Assembly (NCBI RefSeq): GCF_037042905.1
Contig: NW_026974140.1
Location: 11,109,001 to 11,173,000 of the forward strand
From: Lytechinus pictus
Lineage: Eukaryota > Echinodermata > Echinoidea > Temnopleuroida > Toxopneustidae
Length of the DNA: 64,000 bases
Direction of reading: 5' to 3'
The position numbers were made by a program, and so were the translations under genes. Numbering within the stretch: the first letter of the stretch is position 1; each line of letters opens with the position of its first letter. Shown here in pieces: positions 1-42,484 of this stretch. Under the pieces are notes generated by a model, which worked only from the letters and a program-made list of their open reading frames with translations, was not told where the DNA came from and ran no database searches.

Positions 1-600
1 CACGTAGAAGAACATGAAAAACATGTCGGCAGGGACGCTTACTGAACCACAGGCTAGTAACGGTTCGATGCGATGGCAGGTGTTTTTCTGCTTGACTATT
101 CACTGTTCACCTTTTTTAGTTCTACTTCCCATGGTCATACAATATGGCTAGCATCGAATTTATTTTATGAATTGTAGATATAACATCACTCAATCATGTT
201 GATTTTTTTTGCCTTGCATTGCAAGAAAATTCCTCTTCATTTACTGGAAAAAAAATGGTTATGAATTTATTTCATGAATTGTAGATCTATATAACATCAC
301 TAAATAATGTTGAATTTTTTTTGCCTTGCATTGCAAGAAAATTCCTCTTCATGAGACTTGAGTCTGAGAAGCGTTCCCCCCCTCTTTCAACATGCCTCAA
401 TCTGATACAAAATATGATTGGATAAGGAAGAAGAGGATGTGGGGTGGGGTGTTATTTTCTACATCTGCCATTTTACCCTACTTCATTAGATATGCATCAT
501 TGAGAGAAAATAAAGGTGCAGCAAGGCAATTAAATGGGAATAATTAAATGGGAAGCTACCACTTTTGGTTTTAGGACTCTTATTCAGATCCAGATAAAAA
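1..600. other. non-coding, AT-rich; local direct duplication
   Basis: No exon is seen. A stretch containing TTGCCTTGCATTGCAAG is repeated about 112 bases apart (near 209 and 320), flanked in both copies by TGAATTGTAGAT and AACATCACT. Confidence 0.5.
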
Positions 601-1027
601 GGCCCGAATTCACAAAGGTGGTTTTTAAAACCCATGGTTGAGTCCATGGTTTATGCAGATTTCCTGTATAAATTACGCTTATTTTACCACGTATGTTAAA
701 AAATGTCCAATGCTGATGCACGTTTTTGTCACAGTGAGCCAAATTGACGCCTGTGAATTGCGGTGGTTATCCACGCTATTTTATTCACGAGTCCACTGTT
801 TTTATTCATGAGTCCACTCTTCAAACAGTGGACTTGTGAATAAAATAGCGTATCTAACCATGGTAACAGGCGTCAATTTGGCGCACTGACAAAAGCGCGC
901 ATCAGCATAGGATATCTTTAATACACGCACCCGATACGCGCTAAATTAAGCGTAATTTATACAGGAAATCTGCATAAACCATGGATTCAACCGTGGGTTT
1001 TCAAAACCACCTTTGTGAATTCGGGCC
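601..1027. mobile_element. 427-bp palindromic foldback (MITE-like)
   Basis: The left end GGCCCGAATTCACAAAGG is the inverse of the right end. The two arms stay complementary through the phrase CCATGGTTTATGCAGATTTC for well over 80 bases with few mismatches. No coding capacity. The flanks share only an A-run, so a target duplication is not established. Confidence 0.8.
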
Positions 1028-1271
1028 AAAGGGTCCGTCTGAGTATGTTATACTGTATGCCCAGTTTCTGAAATGATTTGGGTCATATGAACTTTTTTCA
1101 TGGAATATGACCATTTTAATCAGAACTTGGAAATCAGATTGAAACATATCCATTGAAAAATAACAGCTAATAATTTGTTAATATTTTATTTTGTGACATG
1201 TGACCAGCTGCCAATATGTCATGTGATATATTATTAACCATTTAATTTCAATTTTAAAATAGACCACTTTT

Positions 1272-2073
1272 ACATGTTAAAGGAGAATGAAACCCTTGAA
1301 ACCAGCTGAATCCATATCAAAGAGAAAAATCAAAGAAACATATTGTTGAAAGTTTGAGGAAGATTGAATGAATAATAAGAAAGTTATGAGCATTTGAAAA
1401 TTGAGATCACTAATGCCATGTAGATCCTCCCATTGGCAATGCAACCAAGATATGTGATGTCACACACGTACAACTGTCCCTCATTACTTTAGTACTTATT
1501 TCACTTATATTCTCACTTTTATAGAGTCTATCACAAGGTGAGGTGTTCTCTTTATGAGAGGACAAGTACAGAGGTTTCACAACATTATATCAATGATGAA
1601 TCATTTGTCATATGATTAGAATGAGCAAAAATAGATGTTTTGGGGTACATTTTCAGTGTCCAAAAAGGGAGAGTTGTCCAGTTTTGGACACTGAAAATAT
1701 ACCCCAAAACATCTCTTTTTGCTCATTCTAATCATATGACAAACGATTCATCAATGATATAATGTTGTGAAACCTCTGTACTTGTCCTCTCATAAAGAGA
1801 ACACCTCACCTTGTGATAGACTCTATAAAAGTGAGAATATAAGTGAAATAAGTACTGGAGTAATGAGGGAGTTGTACGTGTGTGACATCACAGATCTTGG
1901 TCGCATTGCCAATGGGAGGATCTACATGGCATTAGTGATCTCAATATTCAAATGCTCATAACTTTCTTATTATTCATTCAATCTTCCTCAAACTTTCAAC
2001 AATATGTTTCTTTGATTTTTCTCTTTTATATGGATTCAGATGGTTTCAAGGGTTTCATTCTCCTTTAATATGT
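1272..2073. mobile_element. 802-bp near-perfect palindrome, TTAAAGGAGAATGAAACC family
   Basis: Two arms of about 390 bases are inverted copies of each other around a short centre near 1672. The ends read TTAAAGGAGAATGAAACC and its inverse. No transposase frame. The interior contains AATAAGAAAGTTATG and GATGTCACA, motifs shared with other TTAAAGG-ended MITEs in the window. Confidence 0.88.
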
Positions 2074-2858
2074 GAAAATGAGCATTCACTAAATCATTCT
2101 GGTATTAGCAAAATGAGTGGGATTTTTTCATTGGGCAGACCTATATCAAAAGTGTGATATATAAAACTCACATGCAGGTGCTTTGTTGCTCTGTTGATGA
2201 CTTACAGCAATTTTGGGATTTTGGTACAATTACACCACTTAATTCTCTTCTATTCTTCTTTCATTGACTACTTGTACAGCCATGTGTGTAGGTATCGACC
2301 TCCAGGATACCATCAGGCCTATTGTCATTCGCATCACTTTTATTATTAAATGTGTTTGTATTACATGTATGTTGTGCTCTACTACAATGTAGTTGTATTT
2401 TGAAAACTTGAAGGTATATCTGTATTTTGAATGTACATGTATTTCAGAATGTATTTTCATCAGATTGTGGAAGCAATTAAACTGGTACAAAATTTTAGAA
2501 CATGTCCTAGAATTTTTATGTTGCTATCATTAGGACACATGCCTGATGCTATATATGTAGGATTTTTAAAATCAGTGATTACATGTATATTATGGGAAAA
2601 AATCACACAAGTTAAATTGTTTTTTATTGATATTTCTCTCAATTTCAATTTGGTTTTAACTTTAATACCAGTACAACCTGCTAATAAAACACAACAAATG
2701 AGAATTTTTTCTCAAACTCTGATTTAAAGAAAAGCACATCAGATGCTGCATACATTAGGCATATTCCTTTCCTGAATTTCATTTTGTTAAATCCATTCTG
2801 TTTGATTTTGTCTTCAATTTTTAACCATCATTTTCATGTTTTTCTTGTCTGTGTTTAG
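2074..2858. other. intronic sequence before the first CEP135 exon seen
   Basis: AT-rich with no coding frame or clear repeat recognised up to the polypyrimidine tract and acceptor ending at 2858. Confidence 0.5.
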
Positions 2859-31912
<29,054 letters not shown>

Positions 31913-31927
<15 letters not shown>

Positions 31928-31955
31928 CTGAGTGAAGATGCTTCTTCCAGTTACT
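31913..31955 (+). CDS. CEP135: CEP135 last coding exon with stop
   Basis: After acceptor ctcttccaacag the frame adds DDRR and stops with TGA at 31925-31927; the exon continues as 3' UTR to donor gtaagt after 31955. Phase from the previous exon fits. A further UTR exon probably begins at 32300 after a tttctttccaacag acceptor. Confidence 0.65.
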
Positions 31956-33503
31956 GTAAGTACATGTATATTTGTTAATCAAAGACACACTGTGTATTTA
32001 TATATACAGTCTCATAGCTAGACCATTTTTAGTGCTAGGCAATGTACAATGTAAGTGGTGAAGCATATCACGCAAAGTATACTGAGCAGAGCGCTCACCC
32101 CATTACTGTGGTTCCAGGGTTTTAGGAATTTGAGAAGCTGCAATCATCAAATTGCGAGGTAAATTCTGTTTTGAATTTAATACCAATAGAGCTTTCATAT
32201 TTTTGCATATTTCTCAAGCAATTTAGGGGGAATTTGTGCCAAGTGGCCTACAATTTATTAATTCATTTCATTTTCCTTTTATTTTTTTCTTTCCAACAGG
32301 ACAACATTCCAGAAGAACATAATCTTTGCTACTTTTAGTTGTTGGGCCAATTTTTACCACTACCATCTTGCCATTCAAACCTTAATGCCAGTGACGTTTC
32401 AAGTATTTCTCATAAATATCACATGAAATTTTAGGTGCTCTTGGCACAATGTAAATTTTTAATATTGTGTAAAATTAAATTGTATTTAATTTATTGATTT
32501 TGATAGGAGTGATGGTTATGAGCTATCAAACAACTACCGTAGTTCTGTGATTTATAGTTTTGAATTAATGTTGCAAAATACTAGTAGGTATTATTCTATG
32601 AATTTAGTTTCCATTGGACATCTATTTTTCAATATGAGATTTGGCATGCACTTTTAGAATTGTTCAGTGTAATGAATTATTGAATATTGCAATGGATGTA
32701 TTTTAGATGATACCTTAGTGTCTTAGTAATGGGACTTTAATTATTCAAAGCACAAAGTGTTCAATGTACATGCAGCATTTTGTAGCAAGCTGTCCTTAAT
32801 GATCAAACCATACAAAAATCATACTCAAACAACAGTTGTAATGTTGTGTATAAAGTCAAAGGCAATCACATTACATCTGTCTTCTTTCATACCTTTGATT
32901 TCTTGTACATCTTATGACATAAATCTACTAATGAAAAATTATATAATTGCATTAATTTGGTATTATTTTCTAATATTGGGGTAATAACTGGGGGAATGTC
33001 ATAAATCTATGTGTATAATACACACTCCTGGTTTATTAACTGATGACCCTCATCAAAGGAAATAATGTCCCTGTTCTAATGTAAAAGGAAGTGTATTTCT
33101 TATAACCCTTATCAAAATTTGTAAAATATTGAATTTTCTATTTAGATATTTTTTGGAAATGAAAATTTTTATCTATGAAAATGAGATTTCAATTACAGGC
33201 AGTTGGAATACAAATGAGGGACAATCTGAACACAACTAAAAAATAATCATAAGTCATGTTTGATGTTGAGTGTACCTTACAATCAGCATTATGAAACACC
33301 AATATGAACACCTTTATGATTTACCACCAACATGTAATATTTGGGGGATAGTAGGAAAGAATGAACGTGGAGGCTGTTATACAGGGTATTTATTGATATT
33401 TCTATTGACCATGTTCACCTTGTCAGTGTGTGCCTCTTATTCTTTTTATGGAGTAAGTATCATGGCACAGTTTCATTTATGTTGAAATTGTCTGACAATT
33501 TCA

Positions 33504-33734
33504 GTGAAATTCTTAGATTCACTGAGATGCACTAGTCTGTTGGTGTTAACCAGTTTTTTAAGGCAACAATTGCAAATGGCTTTTATGGCTTTCTTCCCAC
33601 ATACTGTCAAAATTTTGAATCACCTACCAGGACCTGTTGTAATAGGAACAAACCCAGCTGTATTTAGAGAGGCTGCACTGCCATTCATCCGCGCGATGCA
33701 GCCTCCTGTTGGGTCTCTTATGCTGAAAACCTAG
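33504..33734 (+). pseudogene. relic of a non-LTR retrotransposon reverse transcriptase C-terminus
   Basis: The frame contains AFFPHTVKILNHLPGPVV followed by FREAALPFIR, the FFPRTIxxWNxLPxxVV...F pattern that ends many metazoan LINE polyproteins. Only this end is visible, so it is a 5'-truncated fragment. Clade not determined. Confidence 0.5.
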
Positions 33735-34566
33735 AGGCAGTTTTTACTTGCACGGTGCACATTCACTTTTAATGTATATAAGTGAAATTTCAAATTACTT
33801 TACCATGGCACCTCGCACTGATACACAGAATGTTTTCATCCCGGGATAGCTTGGAAGCTGCTGAAAGGGATTACTTTTCAAGGTTCCAGCGAAACAGTTT
33901 TTTATATAAATATGCTATGAGTGGGCAAGCTCATGATGATGTAATATCCCCAACTATCATTCTTATTTCACTATTCCAATTTTTCTGCTTCAAGAAAATA
34001 AAAACAGGATTGAGTCCTCTTTTACTGTGTAAGATCATCACTGCTAAGACCTAAAAATGCCGTTTCTTTTTAAAAAATTGAAAGTGACAGTATTTTTCTC
34101 TATTTTCTGTTTTTATATCAATCAATATACCATTAGGGTGAACTTCCCCTGTAAACTCACACTATAAAATCAAATTTCTTCCGTCCTCTGTATTAAATTC
34201 AACCTATTCCGAATAGAAATTAAATGTATGCACGTTATTCTTCAGCGTGCTATTTAAATGCCAAGTCTACACGATTAGTGTGTTGCATAAGAGAAGCCTG
34301 CATTATGGCATCAAAATATCAGGGCTTCTTGAATAATGTTCCTCCTTCTGTTTATCTCCAAATTGATGATTTATTGAATCCATTTTCAATTTGTTGGGGC
34401 TCTTTTACAACCGAAGGGGGCTAGGTTTTAAAAAAAGTTTTGTGCCAGATTCGTCCACTCGGTAGCCTCATACCCCCCTTAGTTTGTGAGACACTTTTTA
34501 TTCATGAATTGAATGTGTGCCTCGTAAGAACTAAACTCATTTTAATCACTCTACTTTGTCTTGTCA

Positions 34567-34921
34567 GGGCCGTGTTGCATACATGATTATGGTATTGCCA
34601 TTCAGTGGTAACTTGCATGGAATTCTTGGCTTTGATTGGCTATTGAGCAGTTACCATTGAAAGACAAAGTGACCATAATAATGATTTTTATGCGAAAGGG
34701 CCCTGGGGGGTGTTTCACAAAGATTTAAGTATGAGTTACTAGAGTCGCACTTAAATGCCTAGTTGCTTGCGTTATAAAAGGCATAACCGCATCGGTCAGA
34801 TCATGCGAAGAGGACGTGCACTACTGCGTATTGAGCAATTAGATTGCGCATTGCATTTGAGATACACGTTGGCATTTAAGTGCGATTTAAATCATACTTA
34901 AATCTTTTTGAAACTCCCCCA
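34567..34921. mobile_element. two adjacent short foldbacks
   Basis: 34567-34700: GGGCCGTGTTGCATACATGA to GCGAAAGGGCCC with CAGTTACCATTG inside (Harbinger-like). 34706-34921: GGGGGTGTTTCACAAAGATT and TTAAGTATGA to ATCATACTTAAATC and CTCCCCC, a second foldback family also seen at 39632-39830. Confidence 0.6.
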
Positions 34922-35083
34922 GGACCATTTATATTTAGATTTATCCTTTTCAATTTTTATGGGTTGTAAATATCAGAATCATACAATGTAAACAGATTGT
35001 ATATATGTATGTGTATGAATTTGTACATAAGTTTTTTTAATGCCAGTGTACACTGTACAAGAGTATTGTATGGTATCTTCATC

Positions 35084-35089
35084 AATAAA
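35084..35089 (+). promoter_or_regulatory. candidate polyadenylation signal for CEP135
   Basis: AATAAA in AT-rich sequence downstream of the putative 3' UTR exon, followed at some distance by T/GT-rich DNA. Candidate only. Confidence 0.25.
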
Positions 35090-35592
35090 TTGCAGTGAAT
35101 TTTATTACTACTCGACCAAATGTAAGTTATGTTGTACTTTTGGCTTGGGTGCACTTTTGTAAGAGAGAGAAAAAAGATTTTTTCGAGTAAGTATTGTACT
35201 GTGCATGTACATTAACCACTATAACAGACAATATACTTCAATCTCTTTCTCTCTCTTTGCCTATTTCTCTTTCTTTGTCTCTCTGCCCCCCTTCTCCCAC
35301 AAACAGCCACCCCCACACATTACTACAATTCTTTCCTCTTCTTCAAGATTAACCGAGTGAAAACCATTCCTGTTCTTAAAGGTCAAGTTCACCCCAGAAA
35401 TATATTGATTTGAATCAATAGAGAAAATTGATCAAGCATAACGCTGAAAATTTCTATCAAATTTGGAGTAAAAGAGTTGACATTTTAAAGTTTTGCCTTT
35501 TTTCACAAAAAATAATTATATGCACAACTCGGTGACGTGCAAATGATGTTCCTCACTTAATTTCAATCTTTACAGATTTGACAATAAGGCCC

Positions 35593-36920
35593 GGGGGAGG
35601 GGGGGGGGGGCCACTTACATTGACGAGTAGATACCATGCGCGACCAAAAAAACACGTAAAAAGGATATCTTTTTCAAGATAGGGTACGTTACGTACGTAA
35701 CGTGATAAGGGTGTCAAAAACACAAAAATAATGAAAAAAGGGTATCTATTTCGCTAGGAAAGCTACGTGTTTAGGGTCAAATTTGCGGGGAAGATGAAAC
35801 AAAATTAAAATGTTTTCTAAAGGATGTCCTTTTTGCCCCAACACAACGTGGTTAGAGTCCGATTTGCGAGGGGTGTGGAAGGTGGGGCCGTACTAAATCA
35901 AATGGTGTGTAAAGGTACGACCGACGGACCAGTGACATAACAATAAAATATCGCTGTACTTGTTTAGGGGTTCATTTTAGGGAATACTTGCCAAGAGTAT
36001 CGTTTTGTTTTCAATACTTGTTAAGGGTAGGGTTTCAGAAGCCAATACTTGTTAACCCTAATTCTCCCGGGGGGGGCCATAATGGCCCCCCCCTCGACAA
36101 TTTTCGCGATATATCCGCTGCGCAAAATTTTTTGACCTCGCCGCTCACTGACTTTTTACTTTTAAGTCTCGCGCAAATTTTGAGACCAAATTTGTGACAC
36201 GCGGTTACGACATTACGCAACATTATGTAAGTGCATGTCAGACCCAAAATTGCTCATAAACGTGATTTCATGTACAAATCCAATGCAAATTGTGTATTTA
36301 GCCAAAATTCATAAATGTATCATTATTTCTACTTTTACTGATTGAATTTAATTAATTTTGCCTTGCTTATGATCAGAATTAAGTCTGGAACGATTTCCAT
36401 TGAAAAAACAATAAAAAACAAAAAGTAAAAAAAACAAGGAAATACATAAGAAATTCATAAAACAATAAAATACATAAGAAATTGATTTCCGAACCGAAGT
36501 TTTTTTTAATTGCGATTGTTAAGAATGCTACAAAGAATATTTTAACCAAAAATTAGCATTCTAGGAGCTTTATTTAGTGAATTAGAGCAAAAAGTATGAT
36601 TTATGCATAAATTAGCATAATTAATTCATATAAAATAAAATCTCATTATTTTGGAAAATTTTACCATACAGCCTTGTAGATTACATCGCACACAACCAGC
36701 ATGCAAATTTTTGCGTCGCTCGAGCGATCAGCGGCCGAGATCTTAAGGGGGGGCCATAATGGCCCCCCCCCCCCCCGGGAATGACAAGAATCAAAATACC
36801 CCGGGTGATTGAGGGTTAAGGGGTGCATTTTCAGAATGTGGAAAATACGTGTTTAGGGTGCTTTTCGAGACCCCATGGTCGCGCATGGTATCCACTCGTC
36901 AATGGAAGTGGCCCCTTGGG
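35593..36920. mobile_element. middle element of the nest, 10-bp duplication
   Basis: It starts in a G-run then GGCCACTTACATTGACGAG, and ends with the inverse CTCGTCAATGGAAGTGGCCC. AATAAGGCCC flanks it at 35583-35592 and 36921-36930. A 9-10 bp duplication suggests a Mutator-like element. It contains piggyBac-like copy 3. Confidence 0.75.
36056..36815 (+). mobile_element. 760-bp piggyBac-like MITE, copy 3 (CCATAATGG palindromes)
   Basis: TTAA at 36052-36055 and 36816-36819; ends CCCTAATTCTCCC and GGTGATTGAGGG. The same CCATAATGG core is present in both subterminal palindromes. It is closely similar to copy 2 throughout. Confidence 0.9.
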
Positions 36921-37658
36921 AATAAGGCCCAACTTGAGTGAATCATAAAATGTTAAAACAATGGTAATACCACATGTTCAGGGAGGAATTAAACTTTCTT
37001 TCACATGACAATGAGAAAATGGGATGATATAATAAAATACAAAAGAAATAGTGAGTGGCTGATGTCATCAGGCCTCCATTTGTATACCGACCAGGATGTG
37101 CAGATACATGTAGCTGTTTCATGAAATTAAGTGTCTTAAATAACTTTTCTTATTTTACATCCGATTTTTATGAAATTTATGCTTGTTGATTTTTCTTTTT
37201 TAATTCAAATCAACTTTTTGTTGGGATGGACTTGTCTTTTAAATCTAAAAAAAAAATCAGGAATAATGCCAAGCTGTTTTTTTCTCACTTTTTACCAAAT
37301 TTTACAAAGAACCCTTTTCAAACATTAATGACTACCGGTATACACAATTTACTCTGTAGCAGACAGAAGTACAAATGATCTCACAACAAAGGACAATAAA
37401 ACCATTGAAAATTCTTTTAAATATCAGATGAGAAATTATTCTTTGAAAAACAATGTTTCATGGAAATGTATGCATAAATGACAAATAATTTGATTTTCAC
37501 CATGTCCAAATTTAAATCTTCCTACAGTATACATGTATTTCTCAGAACACCATTCTGGTCTGTTCCATAAAGCTGTACAGTGACTTGAACTTGTTCTCGT
37601 GCAAGACACCTACACATTTCCCAAGCATTGAAGTGGCACTCAATTAACCTTAATTATA

Positions 37659-38476
37659 CAGTGCGTCCCACAAGAAACGAAACCGAGATTTATCGATGAT
37701 TTATCATAACTTAATCACAAATACAATAGACAAATGACCTACCATTGTAAAGCTTAGAATCTCCTCTTTCATCTTAAATTACTTAGATTATTTCTCATTC
37801 ACGCATGAGTGAGCAAAAACAATTTGAAGAGGGGATTCCAAAAAGTCATTTGGCGGGCTGTATCGGGGTTCCAAAAAAAAACCCACATTTTTAAAAAGTT
37901 CAATATTTGCTCTTTAATTTGATACCTCAATTACAGAAAATGGTCAAGAAATAACAAAGTTCTGGTTATTTGAAAATTAGGCTTAAATTTCAATAATTTC
38001 ATAAAATGAAGAGGTTTTACAGGCTAGCTTTCAAACTTGCCCGACACTCCGTTTTGTTGACGATCAGCCATGCATTAAGTCTTTTGTTAACCGTGCGATA
38101 GCTTCTGTGGGAAACCGGTGAAAACACGTTTATTTAATGAAATTATGGAAATACAAGCATTGTTTCGAGGGAACATAACTTTTTAACTTCTTGATTTTTT
38201 GTGATTAAGGTATCAAATAAAAGAGCAGATATTGAACTTTTTAGGCATGTGATTTTCTTTTTGAAATTCAGATACCCCCCGCCAAATGAGTTTTTGGTAA
38301 CCTTTCTTCAAATTGTTTTTGCTCACTCATGCGTGAATGAGGAATAATCGAAGTAATATCAGATGAAAGAGGAGATTCTAAGCTTTACATTGATAGGTCA
38401 TTTGTCTATTGTACTTATGATTAAGTTATGATAAATCATTGCTAAATCTCGGTTTCGTTTTTTGTGGGACGCACTG
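37659..38476. mobile_element. 818-bp mariner-like MITE, second copy
   Basis: The same CAGTGCGTCCCA termini, TA flanks (37657-37658, 38477-38478) and arms as 3069-3888, with the arms rich in CAATTTGAAGA, TAAAGCTTAGAATCTC and the GTTTATTTAATGAAAT block. Confidence 0.88.
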
Positions 38477-38479
38477 TAT

Positions 38480-40305
38480 ATTAACCAATAATAAACTTTG
38501 CATTAAAAAAAATGCTTTTTAAGACCAAGAATTTCAATCAACAACATCATACAGTCGACTATACCGAGGTTGATCTTCTTTAACGAGTTGAATGATCTCC
38601 TTAGCCAGAGCAAAGAAATTGATATCAAAATTAGATTAAACTATTGACTTAGAGTTTGAAATTAGAAACTTTTGTAGCAATCAGGTAAAAATTCACCACC
38701 ATCTCCCATCTCAAATGCAAAGCTAAACTCTTCTACATAAAACACTATTGTTTTGGAATGAAGGAGATCAATGTCTTCACAAGGAGCTTGTTACATATAT
38801 GATGATGTATTAATCCACAAAATCTTCATTAATTTGACATGGATAAAGAAAGAAAATTTACATAACAAGGGATTTGTTCAGCTTGAATATCTACTAGACT
38901 TGACTAAATCATATAAAACAAATTAAACCTGTATTGAACATAACCTTAGTGGAATAACCATTTAAGAACTGGGGTACTCCCATGAATAACTCAGAGAATC
39001 CCCCTCTTTTGGTCGGGTTAAAAATTATCTGATCATCTAATATGAAATTTTACCTAAAAGTTCATGAAATCCCCAAACTCAAAGTGTTATGTGGGCAGGT
39101 ACAGTGTAGGCCTCTTATTGAAAGGGACAACAGCTCACTTCAACATTGTCATGGCTTCACCGAGCCCAAAGGAGTATCCGCACCAGTCCAGTGTGATGAT
39201 CAATTAATAATTATAAGCTTTCACAGTTCACAGGAAGTCATTTGGCATGACATTTTTCAAGCTCACAATGATGATGTTCAATGATTTTTTTTGTCTTCAC
39301 TTATACCGTACTCAAAGCATTGCACTGCCATCAGTCATGTTAGTTGTAATTTTTGATTCCCAGCACTCATGATTGTAAGCCAGTCTGGTCTTCTTCCTCT
39401 AGAATGTAGGTACGGTACCTGAAAAATATAAGTTTGCATGAAGCAAGATTTTATGTCAATAGTCCATATACATGAAAAGATAACATGTATTTTTCCAGTG
39501 TATACATGTAGTGCTCATCTGCTCGAGGGACTCTGAGCTTTGCTTTTGTTCCCACAGTCCCACATACACTATGGCAAAAAATTATGGGGTCTTGACTTAC
39601 ACTGTGGGAAAACACCAAGCCATGACCAGAGGGGTGCCTCATAAAGATTTAAGTATGACTTTAAGTCATGCTTAACGCTGATGTGCACATATGTAACATG
39701 TAATTAATTAATACACAGTAGTGCAGGTCCTCTTAGCATTATTTGACCAACCGCACGTGGTGATGCCTTTTATTCAGAATGCAACTTGAAATTTAAGTGT
39801 GATTCTAAGTCATACTTGACTCTTTGATGTGTGAACATTGCCCTGGTGTGAATGTCATTATCACCCTTGTCTTGGACATTATGGCAACTAACAAGGTAAC
39901 ACTCGACAGACCTCAGCAGTCAATCACAATCATGGAAATTGTAATAATGGCAAAGTTACCATGGTTAAGTTGTTTAGTCTTTATGAAACAGGCTCTACTA
40001 CTATATGTCCAACAGTATATGAGTTATAACTTCAATTAAAATGTAGAAATTTTAATGAACAGAATAGAAAGAGGACAGGGGCTAGCTTGCACAGAGTCTC
40101 AATTCTTCCAAAATGCTTCACTCATTTTGCCCATGTCCTTGCTTTAAATTGGCTGACTTAATAAGTTACTTATCATGAATGTACATCTAAGTTATGTTAG
40201 ACCTCTACAGATCTAATCATAATGAACGAGTTTTACTCTCCAAGCCAAAAGGCAAAACAATGACAATGAGGTCAATGGATAGTGATAGCACTTGTTCACT
40301 GCAAC
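38480..40305. other. intergenic, foldbacks only
   Basis: No exon seen. 39632-39830 is a GGGGTGCCTCATAAAGATTT foldback related to 34706-34921; 39890-39990 is a Harbinger-like fragment (AATGGCAAAGTTACCATGG, TTTATGAAACAGGC). The rest is AT-rich and unassigned. Confidence 0.5.
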
Positions 40306-41476
40306 CATCCTGCCTGTGGGGAATCTACAAGTAGGACTATGGTATGCCAATGCTGTACATAGCACACACTTTAAAAATCATTAAAATATCACTTTTGTGA
40401 CCAAAATTACTAATTTCCATACAGTTGCAATTTATTTTTCAATAGTAACTTGGGAATAATTTTTGTATTCACTAGAGCGCTCAAAAACTTGAATTTTGGG
40501 CATATTTTTGTGTACGCCCTCTATTGGTGGAAAGTAATATGGCAAGAAAATTTTCATTTTTTTAATCTCTATTTGTAATTAAGAAAAAAATAATTTAAAG
40601 AATCAAATTTATATAAGAGCCAAGTTATATGATGAATAGCTGTATTGGAAACTGACAGTGTAAGAAAATCTAGTATTTGTCCCATAGAAAAAGAGAAAAT
40701 AAGCCGAAATTGCCACCCTTATTTTGCCACACCCATCCTGCCTGTGGGGAATCTACAGGTAGGACTATGGCATGCCAATGCTGTACAGAGCACACACTTT
40801 AAAAAATCATTAAAATATCACTTTTGGGTCATTCCATCTGGATTCACCCAGTGGTTGCACCCGACCGTCTCGGAATTCGTTGTAATTTGGTACACATAAA
40901 ATTCACCATGGCCCACATACAAAACAAAAAAAATAAGTCCAATTGGTCCGTCGGTTCTCGCGCTACGGCCCGCCCTTTTCTCCTTGTTTTGACAAAAATG
41001 GGCGTGACCTTCAACTTTCGATGGCCACTGCGTCGTAACGTGTTGACCAATTTTCATGAAACTGGTACCATTTGTTAGGAAATTCAGAGAGGAATCCAAA
41101 ACATGCATCAAATAATGTATTGGAGCGATTTATAAGGTCGTGACCTTTGACCTTTTTTTAACTTGATTTTCGTGTATGTTAATTATTTGTATGATATTGA
41201 CAAAATATGTTAAAACCAAAGATGATATTTTATTTCTTCACCTTTTAAAACTCTTCCAAAGATACCATGAAATTTCACTCTAGTCCCACATACTAATATT
41301 CATGTTAGTAAAAGTGTTTAACAGTTACATGATTTCTTCCAATCTTAAGTTACAGTATGCATGCACATGAAAAGAAATTAAGCTCATCAGTTCACAAATG
41401 AAACATTAAACATTTATGCTCATGAATAGGTATCTGTTTAGGCATTTTGATGTTCAGCAATATATATCATATATAC

Positions 41477-42484
41477 AAGGCTCGACATTAGCGGTGGCCC
41501 GGGGCCACCAGAAATTCACCTCGGGCAACCATTATTGAAAAAATATTAAGTTTTGGTGGCCCGAATCGGGCAACCAATAATTTTCAGAATAGTGCAATTT
41601 TTCTCCCCATTTTGCACGCATTTATCAACTTTCTACAGTTCAAATTGCAAGCCAGTTCGTCATGCGCCCTTTTTGTTGATCTACACACAAACACACACAC
41701 AAAATTGGCCTTCCGCTATAGCATTAAGTAGCTTTTATCCAGCCGGCCGCGCCGGCCGGCTGGCGTGAGCATTGCATGCTTCAAGCAACTGTGAGTCAGC
41801 AGCCTATTCAGACTCAGGGAGCTGCAATACGAAATGTTGCAGCTAAGAAATCTTCCACAGAACTGTGAAAATCCAAGTCAAAGTCACATTTTACACCAAT
41901 GAAAAGCCCTTCTACAGACCTTTTTGACAAAATCTGGTGTATCCTGATTATTTTCAAGCATTTAAAAGAGGAATCATGACCTCTCTTTTGACTCAAAAAG
42001 ACCGATTTCCAAATGAAAATAATGCACATAAAAACACATAGGTGAGTACATCACAGTCCCACGTGTGCATTTGTATGTATGTTGTTACTTGGTTTCTTTC
42101 GAAGCTGTGTCTTTTCCGGTCTTTTCTAGCCAAAAATAAACAGACAGTTACTTTCTTTCTTGTTTATAAATGACTTCTTAAACAACTCTTGAGAAAGTAA
42201 ATACTTTGGGAAGGCATTTCATTAATATGAAATGTGAATTTTTCCAACATTTTGGCAAATATAGGGAAGGAATTTTCTCACACTTTTTTTTTGCCGTTTT
42301 ATTATTTTCTTTATTTTTTTGACAGTGTTTTAAAAACCATTTATACCCATTTATTAATTTTTTAATGTTTTTCTTTATATTTTTCGGGCCACCAAACTTT
42401 AATATCGGGCCACCAAAAAAAATTATTTGAAGGTTTTGGTGGCCCGAACGGGCCACCACCAAAAAAAGTTAATGTGGAGCCTTG
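41477..42484. mobile_element. 1.0-kb inner element, CAAGGCTCGACATTA ends
   Basis: CAAGGCTCGACATTAGCGG pairs with TTAATGTGGAGCCTTG. Next to each end are GGTGGCCCG/CGGGCCACC blocks repeated three or four times, and a GC palindrome CCGGCCGCGCCGGCCGG lies near 41742. No transposase frame. Confidence 0.7.

Larger units (their letters stand above)
32300..35105 (+). other. probable CEP135 3' UTR
   Basis: A good acceptor (polypyrimidine then ccaacag) ends at 32299. No coding frame follows. The first AATAAA that is not inside an obvious repeat is at 35084-35089. The extent of the UTR is a guess; a retrotransposon remnant and foldbacks lie inside this span. Confidence 0.35.
35377..37243. mobile_element. 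outer MITE (TTAAAGGTCAAGTTCACCCC ends) of a three-deep nest
   Basis: The left end TTAAAGGTCAAGTTCACCCC and right end GGGATGGACTTGTCTTTTAA are inverse. The interior contains TGCACAACTCGGTGACGTGC and, on the right, GGCTGATGTCATC. The uninterrupted sister at 56876-57474 shows where the middle element entered. Confidence 0.82.

Noticed and set aside
1-60. Open stretch reading HVEEHEKHV at the window start, reminiscent of the CEP135 N-terminal coil
   Set aside because: No credible donor follows and no intervening exons that would connect it to 2859 were found.
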